Positions 16,336-25,799 of a stretch of DNA of 64,000 nucleotides are shown one piece after another (positions within the stretch are counted from its first letter, which is position 1; each line of letters begins with the position of its first letter). The position numbers and the translations under genes were made by a program. The stretch spans positions 558,001-622,000 of the forward strand of contig JAFLBV010000002.1 of NCBI GenBank assembly GCA_017302895.1. The letters are read 5' to 3'. This stretch comes from Ignavibacteria bacterium (GTDB lineage: Bacteria > Bacteroidota > Ignavibacteria > Ignavibacteriales > Ignavibacteriaceae). The notes beneath the pieces are model-generated. The model did no database searches and had not been told where the DNA came from. It was given only the letters and a program-made list of their open reading frames with translations.

Positions 16336-19177
16336 ATTTCATCAGGATCATCTTTTTCATCATCCTGAATTCACCGGCTTTCATTTCGTAGAAATAGACA
16401 CCGCTGTTCAAACCCGAGGCATCAAATTCCACTTTGTGGTCGCCTTGTGCCATGTATCCGTTCACGAGTTCTGCAACTTTTTCGCCGAGGATATTGTAGA
16501 TGTTGAGGGTTACACTTCCCGCTGAAGGGATGCTGAAACGAATTACAGTGTTTGGATTGAAAGGATTCGGGTAATTGTCAAACAATTTGTAGTCAGTGAT
16601 TAGCTTATTCAGTCCGTCATTTCCGATGGAATTAATAACTCCGGGGTAATAGGCAGAAGAGACGATTCCGACAAGTCCGGTTGAACCGACCAGAGTACCT
16701 GTTCCGGTTTGTTTGCTGATTGCATAGAGGTTTGCGGTTTCGGAGAGGAGACCAGTAAACCCGAATAGATTACCTGTCTCGTCGAAAAAGATGTCGCGAA
16801 CTAGCTTGTTTGGTCCGATAAATCCAACCTTAACAGTATCACCCGTTCCGAGGTTTACCTTTACAATCAGGTCTTTTCCGGCACCCAATGGTTTGTAAAT
16901 TGCAGCAAAAAGCCGGTTTGTCAAAGGATCAAAAGCAATCGCATTCAGAGGTGTTTTTATTGAATCAACCCTTACAGCACTGTTTTGTGGTTCATCGTAC
17001 CTGTATAGAAGATTCCGCTTCGAAAGAAGATAGAGATTCCCCGATGTATCAAAAGCACAACTGAAAACTTCAGAAAGATCAATCGTGACTTTTGGGTATA
17101 GCTTCCCCGAATTTGCATCCATTTTGTGGAGAACTGTCTTTGTACCTGATGGCATGAACCCGTAAATAACACCCGTTTTTGGATGAGCTGATACAGCCGT
17201 AAAGGAATTGGCCCCGGCCGGACCGAGAAGGGTTGACTCTCCTGTTGCTTTATTAACCGTAAAAGTGTTCCCGCTGTTGGTTGAATTGGTGACAACAAAA
17301 ACCTTCTGCTGTTGTGCAGGATTCAGATCATAAGACTCAACCACAAGTGGAATTCTGTTATCAGCAGGATCATTATCAATGAATACAAGGGTGTCTTTAA
17401 GTATTCCCGCAACCTGAGGATCACAGACGACTTTTATTTCAAGACTGTCGAAAGATGCAATGCTTACCGGGTATGTAACAGGACCAAGCAGGGTAAAATT
17501 GGAATTAGATTTGTTGATTCCCGTAATCACGAGTGGTTGTGTGCCGAGATTGGAGAGTTGTACAGTAAGTGTATCCTTCTGCATTGCTCTCTCCATTGTG
17601 GCAAAATTGAGCGTCTGTTTATCTGTGAGAAGTGACGCACCGGGCACCGGCATCATACGCACTTCCCCGATTCTGTTACTCCAGGAATGAGGAGCAGCCA
17701 CATATTCACTCATCATCCAAAAGGTTTCTCCCGAAGGGTCCAGCGACATGCCGAGGTAATCGCCCCACCTGTTCCGTCCGCTGCCGTAATCCTTCTGATA
17801 CTGACCTGTTCCTGCCCGGAGGCGATATGCTTCAGTAAAGGAATTGGAGCCCGATTGTTTCCCGACATAATATGCACTTACATACTCCGACTGACTGGAT
17901 CTGCTTACCGTAAAAACGATATTTCCGCTCTTGTCGGCCATAATGGCAGGATAAAAATACCATGTACCAGCCGTCCCGAAAGTCAGTTGTTCTACAGGTG
18001 TGGAAGTGGAGGGATTAAATTTACAAACCCTGACAGCAGAAAATGCTCCGCTTGAAGGGTTGCGTGTGGAATGCGTCAACCAGATAAAACCGTCTCTGTA
18101 AACGGGTTCGTTAGTCAGTTCCGGTCCGCTCGATTCGAGCAGAGCCCCGCCCGGTTGCGATGCCTGCGGTGGATCACTGAATGCAGTTACGGGAACGACA
18201 CTTGATGTTAGAGAAGGAACACCCTGGCCATCGTAAGTAATTTTATAAAGAGCATAGGCGTTTGATGAATAATAAGGCACATGTACGAGATATGCAGTGT
18301 CGACATCATTGAAATGGATTACAGGACGAATGTTGAATACCCTCTGACTGCTGCCGGGATATCTTACATCCCAGAAATCGTACCACTTGCAGGTATCGGT
18401 GGGGTTGTTGTAAATCTGATCTTTCTTGATCACTCTGATCTTGGCATAATCAAAATATCCGCCAAAATTAAACTGATTTGAGGTAATGTAAAAATTCCCG
18501 GCATCGTATCCCACTCCCTGGTAATCACCCCAGTTATATGCGGAAGTACTGCCGTTCATATTCGATGGTACAATCCAGTTTCTCCATGTCCCGAGAGGGT
18601 TTGAATCGTCAGAAACAGATATAAGTATTGAACCTGAGGGTGGTGAATCCTTTTGATCGAGCCAAACCATCACCCACCTCTGAGCAAAATGATCGTAAAC
18701 CACTTTCGGATCGAACGGATCAACTAAAAATGCAGAAAACCATGAATTGGCACTTATTCTTTTCAGCAGGTTGCCATTTTTGTCCCATATTCCAAAATCG
18801 GAATTGACGGTTCCAACGATATGATCAGGTCCAACAGCCACATGCGGATCTGGAGGGATTGAATTCGACTCAGTATTTCCTTCAAAACTCTTAAGTAGGG
18901 CTACACCCCCCGCCTCGGTTGGATTTCCCCCTTCTCTGTAAATTTCCTTCTCCCCGGGAAGCTTTGCATCTGTAATAATCGACCATGGTTCACCTTTGTA
19001 TCTGATCTTGTTGCGAACGGTTTCAAATTTGGGTGAACGAACCACCGGCTGGTTCGTAAATGAATTGGTGCTTACATACACACCGCTTGCGTATGAACCG
19101 GGAGCGGGACCCTGTGCGGTTTGAGGAAAAACGGTGATAAATGCACAAAACAGCAGAGAGAGGAGAAACTTCCTCAT
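16334..19177 (-). CDS. Large secreted T9SS type A protein with beta-propeller regions
   Basis: A 947-residue exported protein; signal peptide 1-19 (RKFLLSLLFCAFITVFPQ). The first half (about 85-530) has propeller-like repeats starting with DPHVAVGPDHIVGTVNSDF and no catalytic motif known to me. About 535-635 (LNFATMERAMQKDTLTVQLSNLG) resembles a choice-of-anchor-D/HYDIN-type Ig domain. About 640-850 is another propeller-like region (repeated GTLVG, AFDPLTNRLFA). The sorting domain follows (FDNYPNPFNPNTVIRFSIP ... MMKKMILMK). The ATG has GAGGT upstream. Role unknown; extracellular. Confidence 0.85.
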   Translation of the reverse strand: MRKFLLSLLFCAFITVFPQTAQGPAPGSYASGVYVSTNSFTNQPVVRSPKFETVRNKIRYKGEPWSIITDAKLPGEKEIYREGGNPTEAGGVALLKSFEGNTESNSIPPDPHVAVGPDHIVGTVNSDFGIWDKNGNLLKRISANSWFSAFLVDPFDPKVVYDHFAQRWVMVWLDQKDSPPSGSILISVSDDSNPLGTWRNWIVPSNMNGSTSAYNWGDYQGVGYDAGNFYITSNQFNFGGYFDYAKIRVIKKDQIYNNPTDTCKWYDFWDVRYPGSSQRVFNIRPVIHFNDVDTAYLVHVPYYSSNAYALYKITYDGQGVPSLTSSVVPVTAFSDPPQASQPGGALLESSGPELTNEPVYRDGFIWLTHSTRNPSSGAFSAVRVCKFNPSTSTPVEQLTFGTAGTWYFYPAIMADKSGNIVFTVSRSSQSEYVSAYYVGKQSGSNSFTEAYRLRAGTGQYQKDYGSGRNRWGDYLGMSLDPSGETFWMMSEYVAAPHSWSNRIGEVRMMPVPGASLLTDKQTLNFATMERAMQKDTLTVQLSNLGTQPLVITGINKSNSNFTLLGPVTYPVSIASFDSLEIKVVCDPQVAGILKDTLVFIDNDPADNRIPLVVESYDLNPAQQQKVFVVTNSTNSGNTFTVNKATGESTLLGPAGANSFTAVSAHPKTGVIYGFMPSGTKTVLHKMDANSGKLYPKVTIDLSEVFSCAFDTSGNLYLLSKRNLLYRYDEPQNSAVRVDSIKTPLNAIAFDPLTNRLFAAIYKPLGAGKDLIVKVNLGTGDTVKVGFIGPNKLVRDIFFDETGNLFGFTGLLSETANLYAISKQTGTGTLVGSTGLVGIVSSAYYPGVINSIGNDGLNKLITDYKLFDNYPNPFNPNTVIRFSIPSAGSVTLNIYNILGEKVAELVNGYMAQGDHKVEFDASGLNSGVYFYEMKAGEFRMMKKMILMK

Positions 19178-19249
19178 ATTACCTCGATGATTAAATGTAA
19201 TTGAAATTGGGGGAAAGAGTAAATTTAAATTTAACTATTTTAGTCTATA

Positions 19250-19257
19250 TAATTTTG
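19250..19257 (+). promoter_or_regulatory. Possible -7 element TAATTTTG before the M24 peptidase gene
   Basis: Matches TANNTTTG, the Bacteroidota -7 consensus, 62 bp before the ATG. No TTG is found at the expected upstream distance, so the call is weak. Confidence 0.35.
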
Positions 19258-19318
19258 ATTAATTTTAACTGACTTTAGAATCAAAACGACCAACAACGAT
19301 CATTAACCGGGATACAAC

Positions 19319-20515
19319 ATGGATCAACACAAAATTGACAAACTGCAACAACTTATTAAGAAAAACAACCTCGACGGCTGGCTTTTTTACGATTTCAGAG
19401 GCTCAAACGATCTCGCTCTCAGCGTACTCGAGATCCCTGCCAAAGCTCATCTTACTAGAAGGTTTTTCTATTTCGTTCCTGCGGAAGGTGAACCACAAAA
19501 AGTCGCAATGGCTATCGAACTTCACAATCTCGCTCATCTTCCCGGCAGGATGCACCCTTACAGCAGTTATGAATCACTGAACAGCATCATCGGTGAGATT
19601 CTAAAAGGTGTGAAAAAAGTTGCCATGGAATATTCACCAATGAATGCAATCCCCTATCTCTCCAAACTGGATGCGGGCACTTATGAGTTCCTGAAAACCT
19701 TCGGCATCGAAATCGTCTCGAGCGGCGACCTCCTGACTGAATTCACCGCAGTCTGGACAAAGGAGCAGTATGAGGATAACATCCCTGTTGCGCACGCACT
19801 TACCGACATAGTAAAACTATGCTGGAAATTTATCAAAGAGAAAATTGAGACAACAGGCGAAACCACTGAGTATGAAGTTCAAAAACTCATCATGGACGAA
19901 ATCGAAAAAAGAGGATTTGAGACCGATCATGAAGTTATCGTTGGTGTGAATGGAAATGGTGCGAATCCGCATTACTCCCCCACCCCTGAAGTATGGGAAA
20001 AGATTAAAAAAGATGATTTTGTCCTCATCGACCTCTGGGCAAAACCAAAGAAAGACAACGGTGTCTGGGCAGATATTACCTGGACAGGGTATGTCGGTAC
20101 CGAAGTTCCTGAACGATATGTAAAAATTTTCGAAACAGTAAAAGATGCCCGTGAAGCTGCATTGAATCTTGTTACAGAAAGATTCGCCAAAGGTGAAACC
20201 GTCCGCGGCTGGGAAGTGGATGCAGCCTCCCGTAAAGTGATCGAAGACGCCGGTTACGGTGAATATTTTGTCCATAGAACGGGACATTCAATAACTACCA
20301 ACCTTCACGGTACCGGTCCTCACAATGACAACTTTGAGACAAAGGATATGCGAATAATCCTTCCGGGCACATCATTTTCGATCGAACCCGGCATCTATCT
20401 CAAAGGTGATTTCGGCGTCCGCTCCGAAATAGATGTCTACATCCACCCCGACGGCAAAGTCGAGCAAACAGGTGGACCGAGACAATTCAAAATTGTTCCA
20501 ATTTTAAAAGGCTGA
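19319..20515 (+). CDS. M24 family metallopeptidase (Xaa-Pro aminopeptidase-like)
   Basis: A 398-residue cytoplasmic peptidase of the pita-bread fold. The N-terminal domain (1-150) is the creatinase/prolidase type; the C-terminal catalytic domain shows the five metal ligands in order: Asp in FVLIDLW, Asp in WADITW, His in HRTGHSITTNLHG, Glu in SFSIEPGIYL and Glu in GVRSEIDVY. It removes N-terminal residues before proline or hydrolyses Xaa-Pro dipeptides. The stop codon TGA is part of the repeat word AAGGCTGA, which is repeated twice more right after the gene. Confidence 0.9.
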   Translation: MDQHKIDKLQQLIKKNNLDGWLFYDFRGSNDLALSVLEIPAKAHLTRRFFYFVPAEGEPQKVAMAIELHNLAHLPGRMHPYSSYESLNSIIGEILKGVKKVAMEYSPMNAIPYLSKLDAGTYEFLKTFGIEIVSSGDLLTEFTAVWTKEQYEDNIPVAHALTDIVKLCWKFIKEKIETTGETTEYEVQKLIMDEIEKRGFETDHEVIVGVNGNGANPHYSPTPEVWEKIKKDDFVLIDLWAKPKKDNGVWADITWTGYVGTEVPERYVKIFETVKDAREAALNLVTERFAKGETVRGWEVDAASRKVIEDAGYGEYFVHRTGHSITTNLHGTGPHNDNFETKDMRIILPGTSFSIEPGIYLKGDFGVRSEIDVYIHPDGKVEQTGGPRQFKIVPILKG

Positions 20516-20536
20516 ATAGAGAAGGCTGAAGGCTGA
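20508..20536 (+). repeat. AAGGCTGA repeat cluster, left flank of the S23-like gene
   Basis: AAGGCTGA occurs at 20508-20515 (including the M24 stop codon), 20522-20529 and 20529-20536. The stretch 20520-20533 is the exact reverse complement of 20938-20951. Confidence 0.85.
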
Positions 20537-20554
20537 AAACCGTGAACGAAGTTT

Positions 20555-20905
20555 TTATGTTTTGTTTTTAACTTTCATAATAGAATAAACCAATAACCTC
20601 ATTACTTCATCGTAAAGAGGGAATAAATAGTCAAATTCATCCTTAAGTATTATTTCGGTTGCGAGGAGTAGTTCTAACCAATAGAGAGTCTCCTCGCATT
20701 CTTTTTGAGCAACTGCAAGTTTGTGGATAAAATCAAGATCCGATTCCGCACGGGAAGCTTCCCGGATATTTGCCCCAACGCTTGTACCCGATCGGAGTAA
20801 CTGTCTGCCAAGATCATACTCATTTCGACTGAAAAGTACTTTGGAAAATTTTACAACTGCTTTTGCAGCACAAAAACTTTTCTCCTCAAGTATTCGATTT
20901 TTCAT
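20555..20905 (-). CDS. Four-helix-bundle protein of the 23S rRNA-intervening-sequence (S23) family
   Basis: A 116-residue protein with the family signature: YDLGRQLLRSGTSVGANIREASRAES, then KLAVAQKECEETLYWLELL and the C-terminal helix. Such proteins (PF05635; IVS-encoded in some 23S rRNAs, also scattered as single genes) form four-helix bundles and their role is unknown. Length equals the family. It is isolated between two convergent genes, and both sides carry inverted AAGGCTGA-type repeats that overlap the stop codons of those neighbours, so the gene looks like the cargo of a small insertion. Confidence 0.88.
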   Translation of the reverse strand: MKNRILEEKSFCAAKAVVKFSKVLFSRNEYDLGRQLLRSGTSVGANIREASRAESDLDFIHKLAVAQKECEETLYWLELLLATEIILKDEFDYLFPLYDEVMRLLVYSIMKVKNKT

Positions 20906-20937
20906 TTCTCAGATAGCCTTTTAGAATTCCATTTTCT

Positions 20938-20963
20938 GCCTTCAGCCTTCTGCCCTCAGCCTT
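20938..20963 (-). repeat. AAGGCTGA repeat cluster, right flank of the S23-like gene
   Basis: Inverted words TCAGCCTT at 20942-20949 and 20956-20963; the latter includes the TGA stop of the histidine kinase gene. 20938-20951 pairs perfectly (14 bp) with 20520-20533. Confidence 0.85.
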
Positions 20964-21681
20964 CAAACTTCAGGCTCACCACCGTTCCCGCTTCTTTTTG
21001 GGATTGAATGCTTAGATCGATTTTGTTGAGGTCGCAGAAACCTTTGACCAGGAGTAAACCGAGCCCCATCCCGTCAAAATTACGGGAGTAACCGTTCGAC
21101 TCCTGAGAAAATGGAGTGAATATCTCCTCGAGATATTCGGGATTCATACCTATCCCGGTATCTATGATGGAGACTGATAAAGACTGGTCGGAGTTTCTGT
21201 GGATATCTATTTCAATAACACCCTTCTCGGTGTAGTTGATGGCGTTATCGATAATATTTGAGAAAATCTGAGTGACAGAATACCTGTCAGCTCTCACTTC
21301 ACAGTTGAGGGTTGTGGAATTGATAATAAACCGCAGCCCTTTAGCCTCCGCTTTTGGTTTGTAATCAGAGACTATTTTGGCGAGTACTTCATGGAAGAGA
21401 TCGAATTTTTCGAATTTTGGTTTGTAATTTCCGGTTCTTACCAATGAAGTATTGACTAGAAGATCGATGGTCCTTCCCAGTCTTTCGCTGTCCTCAACCA
21501 TGATGGTAGTAAGCCTTGAGATATCACGGTTGTTAAAGAAACTAAGATCATGCTCCAGTTGTTTTGCCGCCTGTTGCAGCGCATTTACAGGAGTACGAAT
21601 CTCATGCGAAATCCTGGAAAGGAAATCGTTTATCAGATCGGCAGACTTGTCAGACTTGGGTTGTGCCTTCTCTTCTTTCAC
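20956..21681 (-). CDS. Short sensor-less histidine kinase
   Basis: A 241-residue protein containing only the kinase core: HisKA with His26 in ISHEIRTPVNAL, N box IDNAINYTEKG, G1 DTGIGM and G2 GMGLGLLLV. No transmembrane or sensor domain is present, so the input must come from another protein. The start is GTG at 21681-21679 with AAAGG upstream. It lies 12 bp after the alpha-amylase gene on the same strand, so the two are probably cotranscribed. The protein ends FEG-stop, with the TGA inside an AAGGCTGA repeat. No response regulator gene is adjacent. Confidence 0.85.
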   Translation of the reverse strand: MKEEKAQPKSDKSADLINDFLSRISHEIRTPVNALQQAAKQLEHDLSFFNNRDISRLTTIMVEDSERLGRTIDLLVNTSLVRTGNYKPKFEKFDLFHEVLAKIVSDYKPKAEAKGLRFIINSTTLNCEVRADRYSVTQIFSNIIDNAINYTEKGVIEIDIHRNSDQSLSVSIIDTGIGMNPEYLEEIFTPFSQESNGYSRNFDGMGLGLLLVKGFCDLNKIDLSIQSQKEAGTVVSLKFEG

Positions 21682-21693
21682 TCTTGGTGCCTT

Positions 21694-24600
21694 TTACTTG
21701 ACGAGCATCATTTTACGGACTTCTGAAAATTTCGGTGTTACGAGTTGATAGAAATAAATACCACTTGAAAACTGCGACATATCTGCATTGACCGCCCAGG
21801 TTCCTGCGGCTCTTTCCTCATCCAGAAGTGTGATTAGTTCCCTTCCCAAAACATCGTAAATCCTTAACTGAACAACACTTCTTTCCGGAAGCGAAAATTG
21901 TATCCTGGTCGATGGATTAAAAGGATTCGGATAATTCTGAGCAAGCGAAAATTCTTTAGGAAGTGTCTCTCCTGGAATTTCCTTGATATCTGAGATAAAA
22001 AGTGTCGGGTCGGGTATTCCGTCATTATTCCTGTCGGGTTCCGCAAGAGCAAGATTTATCAATGAGTCAGGTCCGGCATTTCCGTTTACATCGGGATTAT
22101 CGGGAGCTGAATCACCGGCACCATAGTTGAGCCCACCCGCTATGAGTGCAACAAATTTCAGTTTAACACCCGGTGGGATAAGACCCACACCGAGACCGTA
22201 GAGATCATTCCACGCGACCGCCACTTCGGCACCAAAGGCATTTTGTCCCCGCCTGCCGTTTATCTTGTTAGTCATGTTTGAACTTGTGCTGTCGACAATT
22301 TTATAGATCCCCGGAGCAGTTTGATTGTAAGCCGGGATGAAGAAATCGATAGCATCTGCAGGCCGGAACCTGAAATTCTTGGCATAGTCTCCATAATATC
22401 CCTGCTGGCCGTTGAAATTGGTCTCTCCGCCCGGTATTCCAGCATCGATATATACCATCATGGTGTTGTAAGTATCGTTCAATTTATAATCAATGCCGAT
22501 GTAAAGCGAATCTGCATCCCAGGTGGTGAAGATACCGAGCAATTCATTATTTAAAGTGTCAACGGGTCTCCAATAGCTGTCGGTATCGGAATCTGCAACA
22601 ATGAGCCACTCCGGTCGCCAGTCTGAAGTTCCTTTGATAATATTTCCGTCTATAACAGGTTTGCCATAAGTAGCAATTACCGTGTCGAGATTGGCTTTAA
22701 CCCGAAGATTATAGTTTGCCGAGCCAAAAGCACCTTTTCCATCAGTTACTTTAAGCTGTATTGCGTAGTAACCCGTATCAGAAAGCGAAGGAGTGCCGAC
22801 AATTTTTCCTGTAATCTGATCTACATTCAGGAAATTTGGCGCCTGCGCAAAAAAGAATCTCAGACTGTCTGAATCAGGGTCTGAAGCTGTCGGCTGATAC
22901 TCATATCTTACAGTCGCTTTTATTGCTGTATCTGGAATTGCAGCTATCGCGGGAGGCAGATTTTTATAAACTGTAACCGCAAAAGTATCTTTCTCTGATG
23001 CGCCTCTTGGATCGGAAACAGTAACAATAATATTCGTTCTTCCCGTATCGGCAAATACAGGTGTGCCGGTAAGAAGTCCTTTGTTGCTGACGGTCAGCCA
23101 ACCGGGATTGCCCTGCAAACTGTACACAAGCGCAGTGTCATTGGCATCAGATGCTTTCACCTGATAAGTAAACAATGAATTGGTATAGGCCGTCTGATCG
23201 GCTACCGGCAGAAGTGCCGGCGGATTGTTCAGTCTTTTGGTAGTGTCGGGTATATAAATTGTATAACTTCTCGGTGGTGCCCAGAGTTTTATTCTGTTTG
23301 GCGGATTGCCACCAATTCCGGCAACAACCTGTTTGTTCGCATCTCTGCCTGTATAATCTTTGTACCAGGTTCCGACAGGTTTGTCGGTATCAACCCACAC
23401 ATCGATCCATTGAGTCGGGTTGTCATTCATCACGATGTAACCGCCGGGCTGATTTCCGTAACCGTTTCTTTTCGCTACATAGATGTCATTGGATAGTTCG
23501 CCCTGGTTTGTGTTTCCATCCTGTCTGATATAGTAAGCGTTCAATGCTGATCTCTTTGTGGTTCCGCCGCCGAGGAAATTCTGTCTGATCCAGATTAGAG
23601 TGTCTATCTTCCCACCAACTCCGTAGTCAATATAATCTTTAAAAAATACGGAAGGTCTTCCCTCAGAGAAAAGAATGTATGCATAACCGAGTGCTTTGTC
23701 GTAAATTACAGGATCATGACCGTTGTCGATCTGGCCGTCCCAGCCTTTCCTGTCAAAATCATGATTCTCGAGAAATGTCGATACATCAAAGCCTGAAAAT
23801 CCGGAATTAATAAGACCCGCCCCATCGAGGTTGTTCATATTAAATCCACCGTTTGTGGTGTTGCACATGTCTCGAAGGTTGTACCTCAAAGGAAAATCGA
23901 ACATCGACACATTTGCGCCGTTCTGATATTTAGCGACCTGCAGCCAGTTACCTATCTCGGAAGTGCTGCCCCAAAGCTCTGCTACGGCATAGCCACCGGG
24001 ATTTGATCCATTCAACCATTGTGCCATAAATGCAGGGTTAATCGATTTTACCGCATCGAGTCGGAAACCGTCATAGCCGAGTTCCTGCCGAAGGTATCTT
24101 CCCCACGCAATCAGACTGTCTTTAACGCTCTGCTTGTTGTGGTCAAGCCATTCTCCAAAACGGAAGATGGGATCTGTCTGCACAAACAACGGATCAACCC
24201 AGCAATTCTGCGAATTCGGGTAGAATGATGCTGCGGTCTTTTTGAATCTGCCGGGACCAGACGGGTACTGAAACAGCATATAGGCAGAGTCGGGAACGAT
24301 GTAATTACCGTTGTTCAACGGGCGGCACTCATAAGGAATCTTCTGCTCGCCACCCATCATGTGCCTGACGACCGCATCAGCAAAAACCTGCATCCCAACG
24401 CTATGAAATGCGTTGATCGCATTCTTAAGTTCGGCTTTACTGCCAAATCTGGTTTCGAGGCTCCCTTTCTGATTGTAATCTCCAAAATCATAATGGTCAT
24501 AAGGATCGTATCCCATCGACATCCCTCCGCCTGCCCCTTTTGAGGATGACGGGAACCAGATTGCACTGAAACCGGCAGATGCGAGTCTGGTGGAGAGAAT

Positions 24601-24765
24601 TGCGAGTGAATCCCACCAGATTCCACCCGGAGGAGAGTTCCAGTAAAATCCCTGCATAAACACATCAGATTTTGGGGTGGTAAGAAGAGCACTTTTATCC
24701 TGTGCAGTTAGACTTGTCACCAATATAAATGCCAAAACAGCGCATAATTTCATACGATTAGCCAT
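21694..24765 (-). CDS. Secreted GH13 alpha-amylase with T9SS sorting domain
   Basis: Extracellular glycoside hydrolase acting on alpha-1,4-glucans. From ATG 24765 it has about 1023 residues; the longer frame begins with TTG at 24807 and hides the signal peptide (LCAVLAFILVTSLTAQ), so I prefer 24765 (24753 is possible). GH13 (beta/alpha)8 barrel motifs: FADAVVRHM, nucleophile Asp237 in GFRLDAVK, acid/base Glu263 in AVAELWG and Asp336 in FLENHDF. Then two cadherin/putative-Ig-like repeats (about 510-690), a CBM9/DOMON-like beta domain (about 700-900) and the sorting domain QNYPNPFNPSTRIQFSLP ... RKMMLVK. Followed by a histidine kinase gene. Confidence 0.9.
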   Translation of the reverse strand: MANRMKLCAVLAFILVTSLTAQDKSALLTTPKSDVFMQGFYWNSPPGGIWWDSLAILSTRLASAGFSAIWFPSSSKGAGGGMSMGYDPYDHYDFGDYNQKGSLETRFGSKAELKNAINAFHSVGMQVFADAVVRHMMGGEQKIPYECRPLNNGNYIVPDSAYMLFQYPSGPGRFKKTAASFYPNSQNCWVDPLFVQTDPIFRFGEWLDHNKQSVKDSLIAWGRYLRQELGYDGFRLDAVKSINPAFMAQWLNGSNPGGYAVAELWGSTSEIGNWLQVAKYQNGANVSMFDFPLRYNLRDMCNTTNGGFNMNNLDGAGLINSGFSGFDVSTFLENHDFDRKGWDGQIDNGHDPVIYDKALGYAYILFSEGRPSVFFKDYIDYGVGGKIDTLIWIRQNFLGGGTTKRSALNAYYIRQDGNTNQGELSNDIYVAKRNGYGNQPGGYIVMNDNPTQWIDVWVDTDKPVGTWYKDYTGRDANKQVVAGIGGNPPNRIKLWAPPRSYTIYIPDTTKRLNNPPALLPVADQTAYTNSLFTYQVKASDANDTALVYSLQGNPGWLTVSNKGLLTGTPVFADTGRTNIIVTVSDPRGASEKDTFAVTVYKNLPPAIAAIPDTAIKATVRYEYQPTASDPDSDSLRFFFAQAPNFLNVDQITGKIVGTPSLSDTGYYAIQLKVTDGKGAFGSANYNLRVKANLDTVIATYGKPVIDGNIIKGTSDWRPEWLIVADSDTDSYWRPVDTLNNELLGIFTTWDADSLYIGIDYKLNDTYNTMMVYIDAGIPGGETNFNGQQGYYGDYAKNFRFRPADAIDFFIPAYNQTAPGIYKIVDSTSSNMTNKINGRRGQNAFGAEVAVAWNDLYGLGVGLIPPGVKLKFVALIAGGLNYGAGDSAPDNPDVNGNAGPDSLINLALAEPDRNNDGIPDPTLFISDIKEIPGETLPKEFSLAQNYPNPFNPSTRIQFSLPERSVVQLRIYDVLGRELITLLDEERAAGTWAVNADMSQFSSGIYFYQLVTPKFSEVRKMMLVK

Positions 24766-24965
24766 GAAGCGATCCGAATTTTTCCGGTTAGTGAATGGTT
24801 TTACCAAAATTAAAATAACAATCAGGAATTTAAATAATTTGAGGAAATTATTAAAGATTATTTTCAGAGCAGTTTTGGGGCAAATGCCTTTGGGAGTACA
24901 TTTATGATAAAATTTTCATAAATTGAAAATCAGATAAATGAATTTTATTAAACTGCGGAGATTAA

Positions 24966-25580
24966 ATGAATACAAAAAAACTTTACCTCACCCTTGTAAT
25001 CGGATTCACTCTTGTGTTTGCCGGTTGCAATATAATCCAAAGCTTTGTAAATCTTTCCAGACTGCAATTCAAACTTCACGGCGTTACTTCGATTTCTGTG
25101 GCAGGAGTTTCACTGACCGGTAAAAAATCACTTTCAGATCTGAATGTCTTCGAAATTGCAAAAGTTACTGAATCATTCTTTAAAGGATCACTCCCCCTCA
25201 CCTTTACTCTCGATCTTGCTGCGGTTAATCCAAATACGGGAAGTGGTGGCTATGCAAGAACTGATGCACAACTGAAGTCACTTCCGTTTCGTTTGGTCGT
25301 GGACAACAGGGATCTCGTGACAGGCAATATCAAAAATCCCGTAAGTATACCCGGAACAGGTGAAACCGAGCATCTGCCAATAGACCTGACCATCGATCTC
25401 GCTAAAGTGATTAAAGACCAGGGTTATGAGAGTTTGCTCAATCTGGCACTTCAGGTAAGCGGAGTCGGCTCAGGATCGAGTAATGTCTCTTTATATGCAC
25501 GACCTGTCGTTTCCACAGTGCTCGGCGACATCACCTATCCTGATGAAATTAGAATAGTTGATGCCACTTTTTCCAAATAA
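24966..25580 (+). CDS. Lipoprotein with LEA type 2-like domain
   Basis: A 204-residue lipoprotein: signal peptide with lipobox FAGC (Cys about 20). The remainder (VTSISVAGVSLTGKKSLSDLN, LPLTFTLDLAAVNPN, LPFRLVVDNRDLVTGNI, LPIDLTIDLAKV) alternates beta strands in the manner of late-embryogenesis-abundant type 2 (WHy) domains found in Bacteroidota lipoproteins. Function unknown; envelope-located. Alone on its strand between the amylase gene and tRNA-Thr. Confidence 0.7.
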   Translation: MNTKKLYLTLVIGFTLVFAGCNIIQSFVNLSRLQFKLHGVTSISVAGVSLTGKKSLSDLNVFEIAKVTESFFKGSLPLTFTLDLAAVNPNTGSGGYARTDAQLKSLPFRLVVDNRDLVTGNIKNPVSIPGTGETEHLPIDLTIDLAKVIKDQGYESLLNLALQVSGVGSGSSNVSLYARPVVSTVLGDITYPDEIRIVDATFSK

Positions 25581-25615
25581 TTTTAACGAAAACATATTTT
25601 TTTTTGATCAGCATA

Positions 25616-25646
25616 TTGCGTAATATTCAGAAAACCCCTATATTTG
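25616..25646 (+). promoter_or_regulatory. Promoter of tRNA-Thr, Bacteroidota type
   Basis: TTG at 25616-25618, 20 bases, then TATATTTG at 25639-25646, fitting the Bacteroidota sigma-factor pattern TTG-N19/20-TANNTTTG. The tRNA begins 21 bases downstream. Confidence 0.75.
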
Positions 25647-25666
25647 TGATCTAAATTTTATTGATT

Positions 25667-25739
25667 GCTGGTGTAGCTCAGCTGGTAGAGCAGCTGATTT
25701 GTAATCAGCCGGTCGGGGGTTCAAATCCCTTCACCAGCT
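25667..25739 (+). tRNA. tRNA-Thr (anticodon TGT)
   Basis: 73-nt cloverleaf. Acceptor GCTGGTG pairs with CACCAGC, discriminator T. D arm GCTCAGCTGGTAGAGC; anticodon stem GCTGA/TCAGC with loop TTTGTAA, so anticodon TGT reads ACA (Thr). T arm has GGTTCAAATCC. CCA is not encoded. Confidence 0.97.
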
Positions 25740-25749
25740 CAATAGTTTG

Positions 25750-25780
25750 AACCGGTTCTTTTCAGAGCCGGTTTTTTTAT
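25750..25780 (+). terminator. Rho-independent terminator after tRNA-Thr
   Basis: AACCGGTTC / GAGCCGGTT stem (one G-T pair) with 6-base loop, then seven T. Confidence 0.88.
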
Positions 25781-25799
25781 TTTAAAGAGTGACCGTTTT

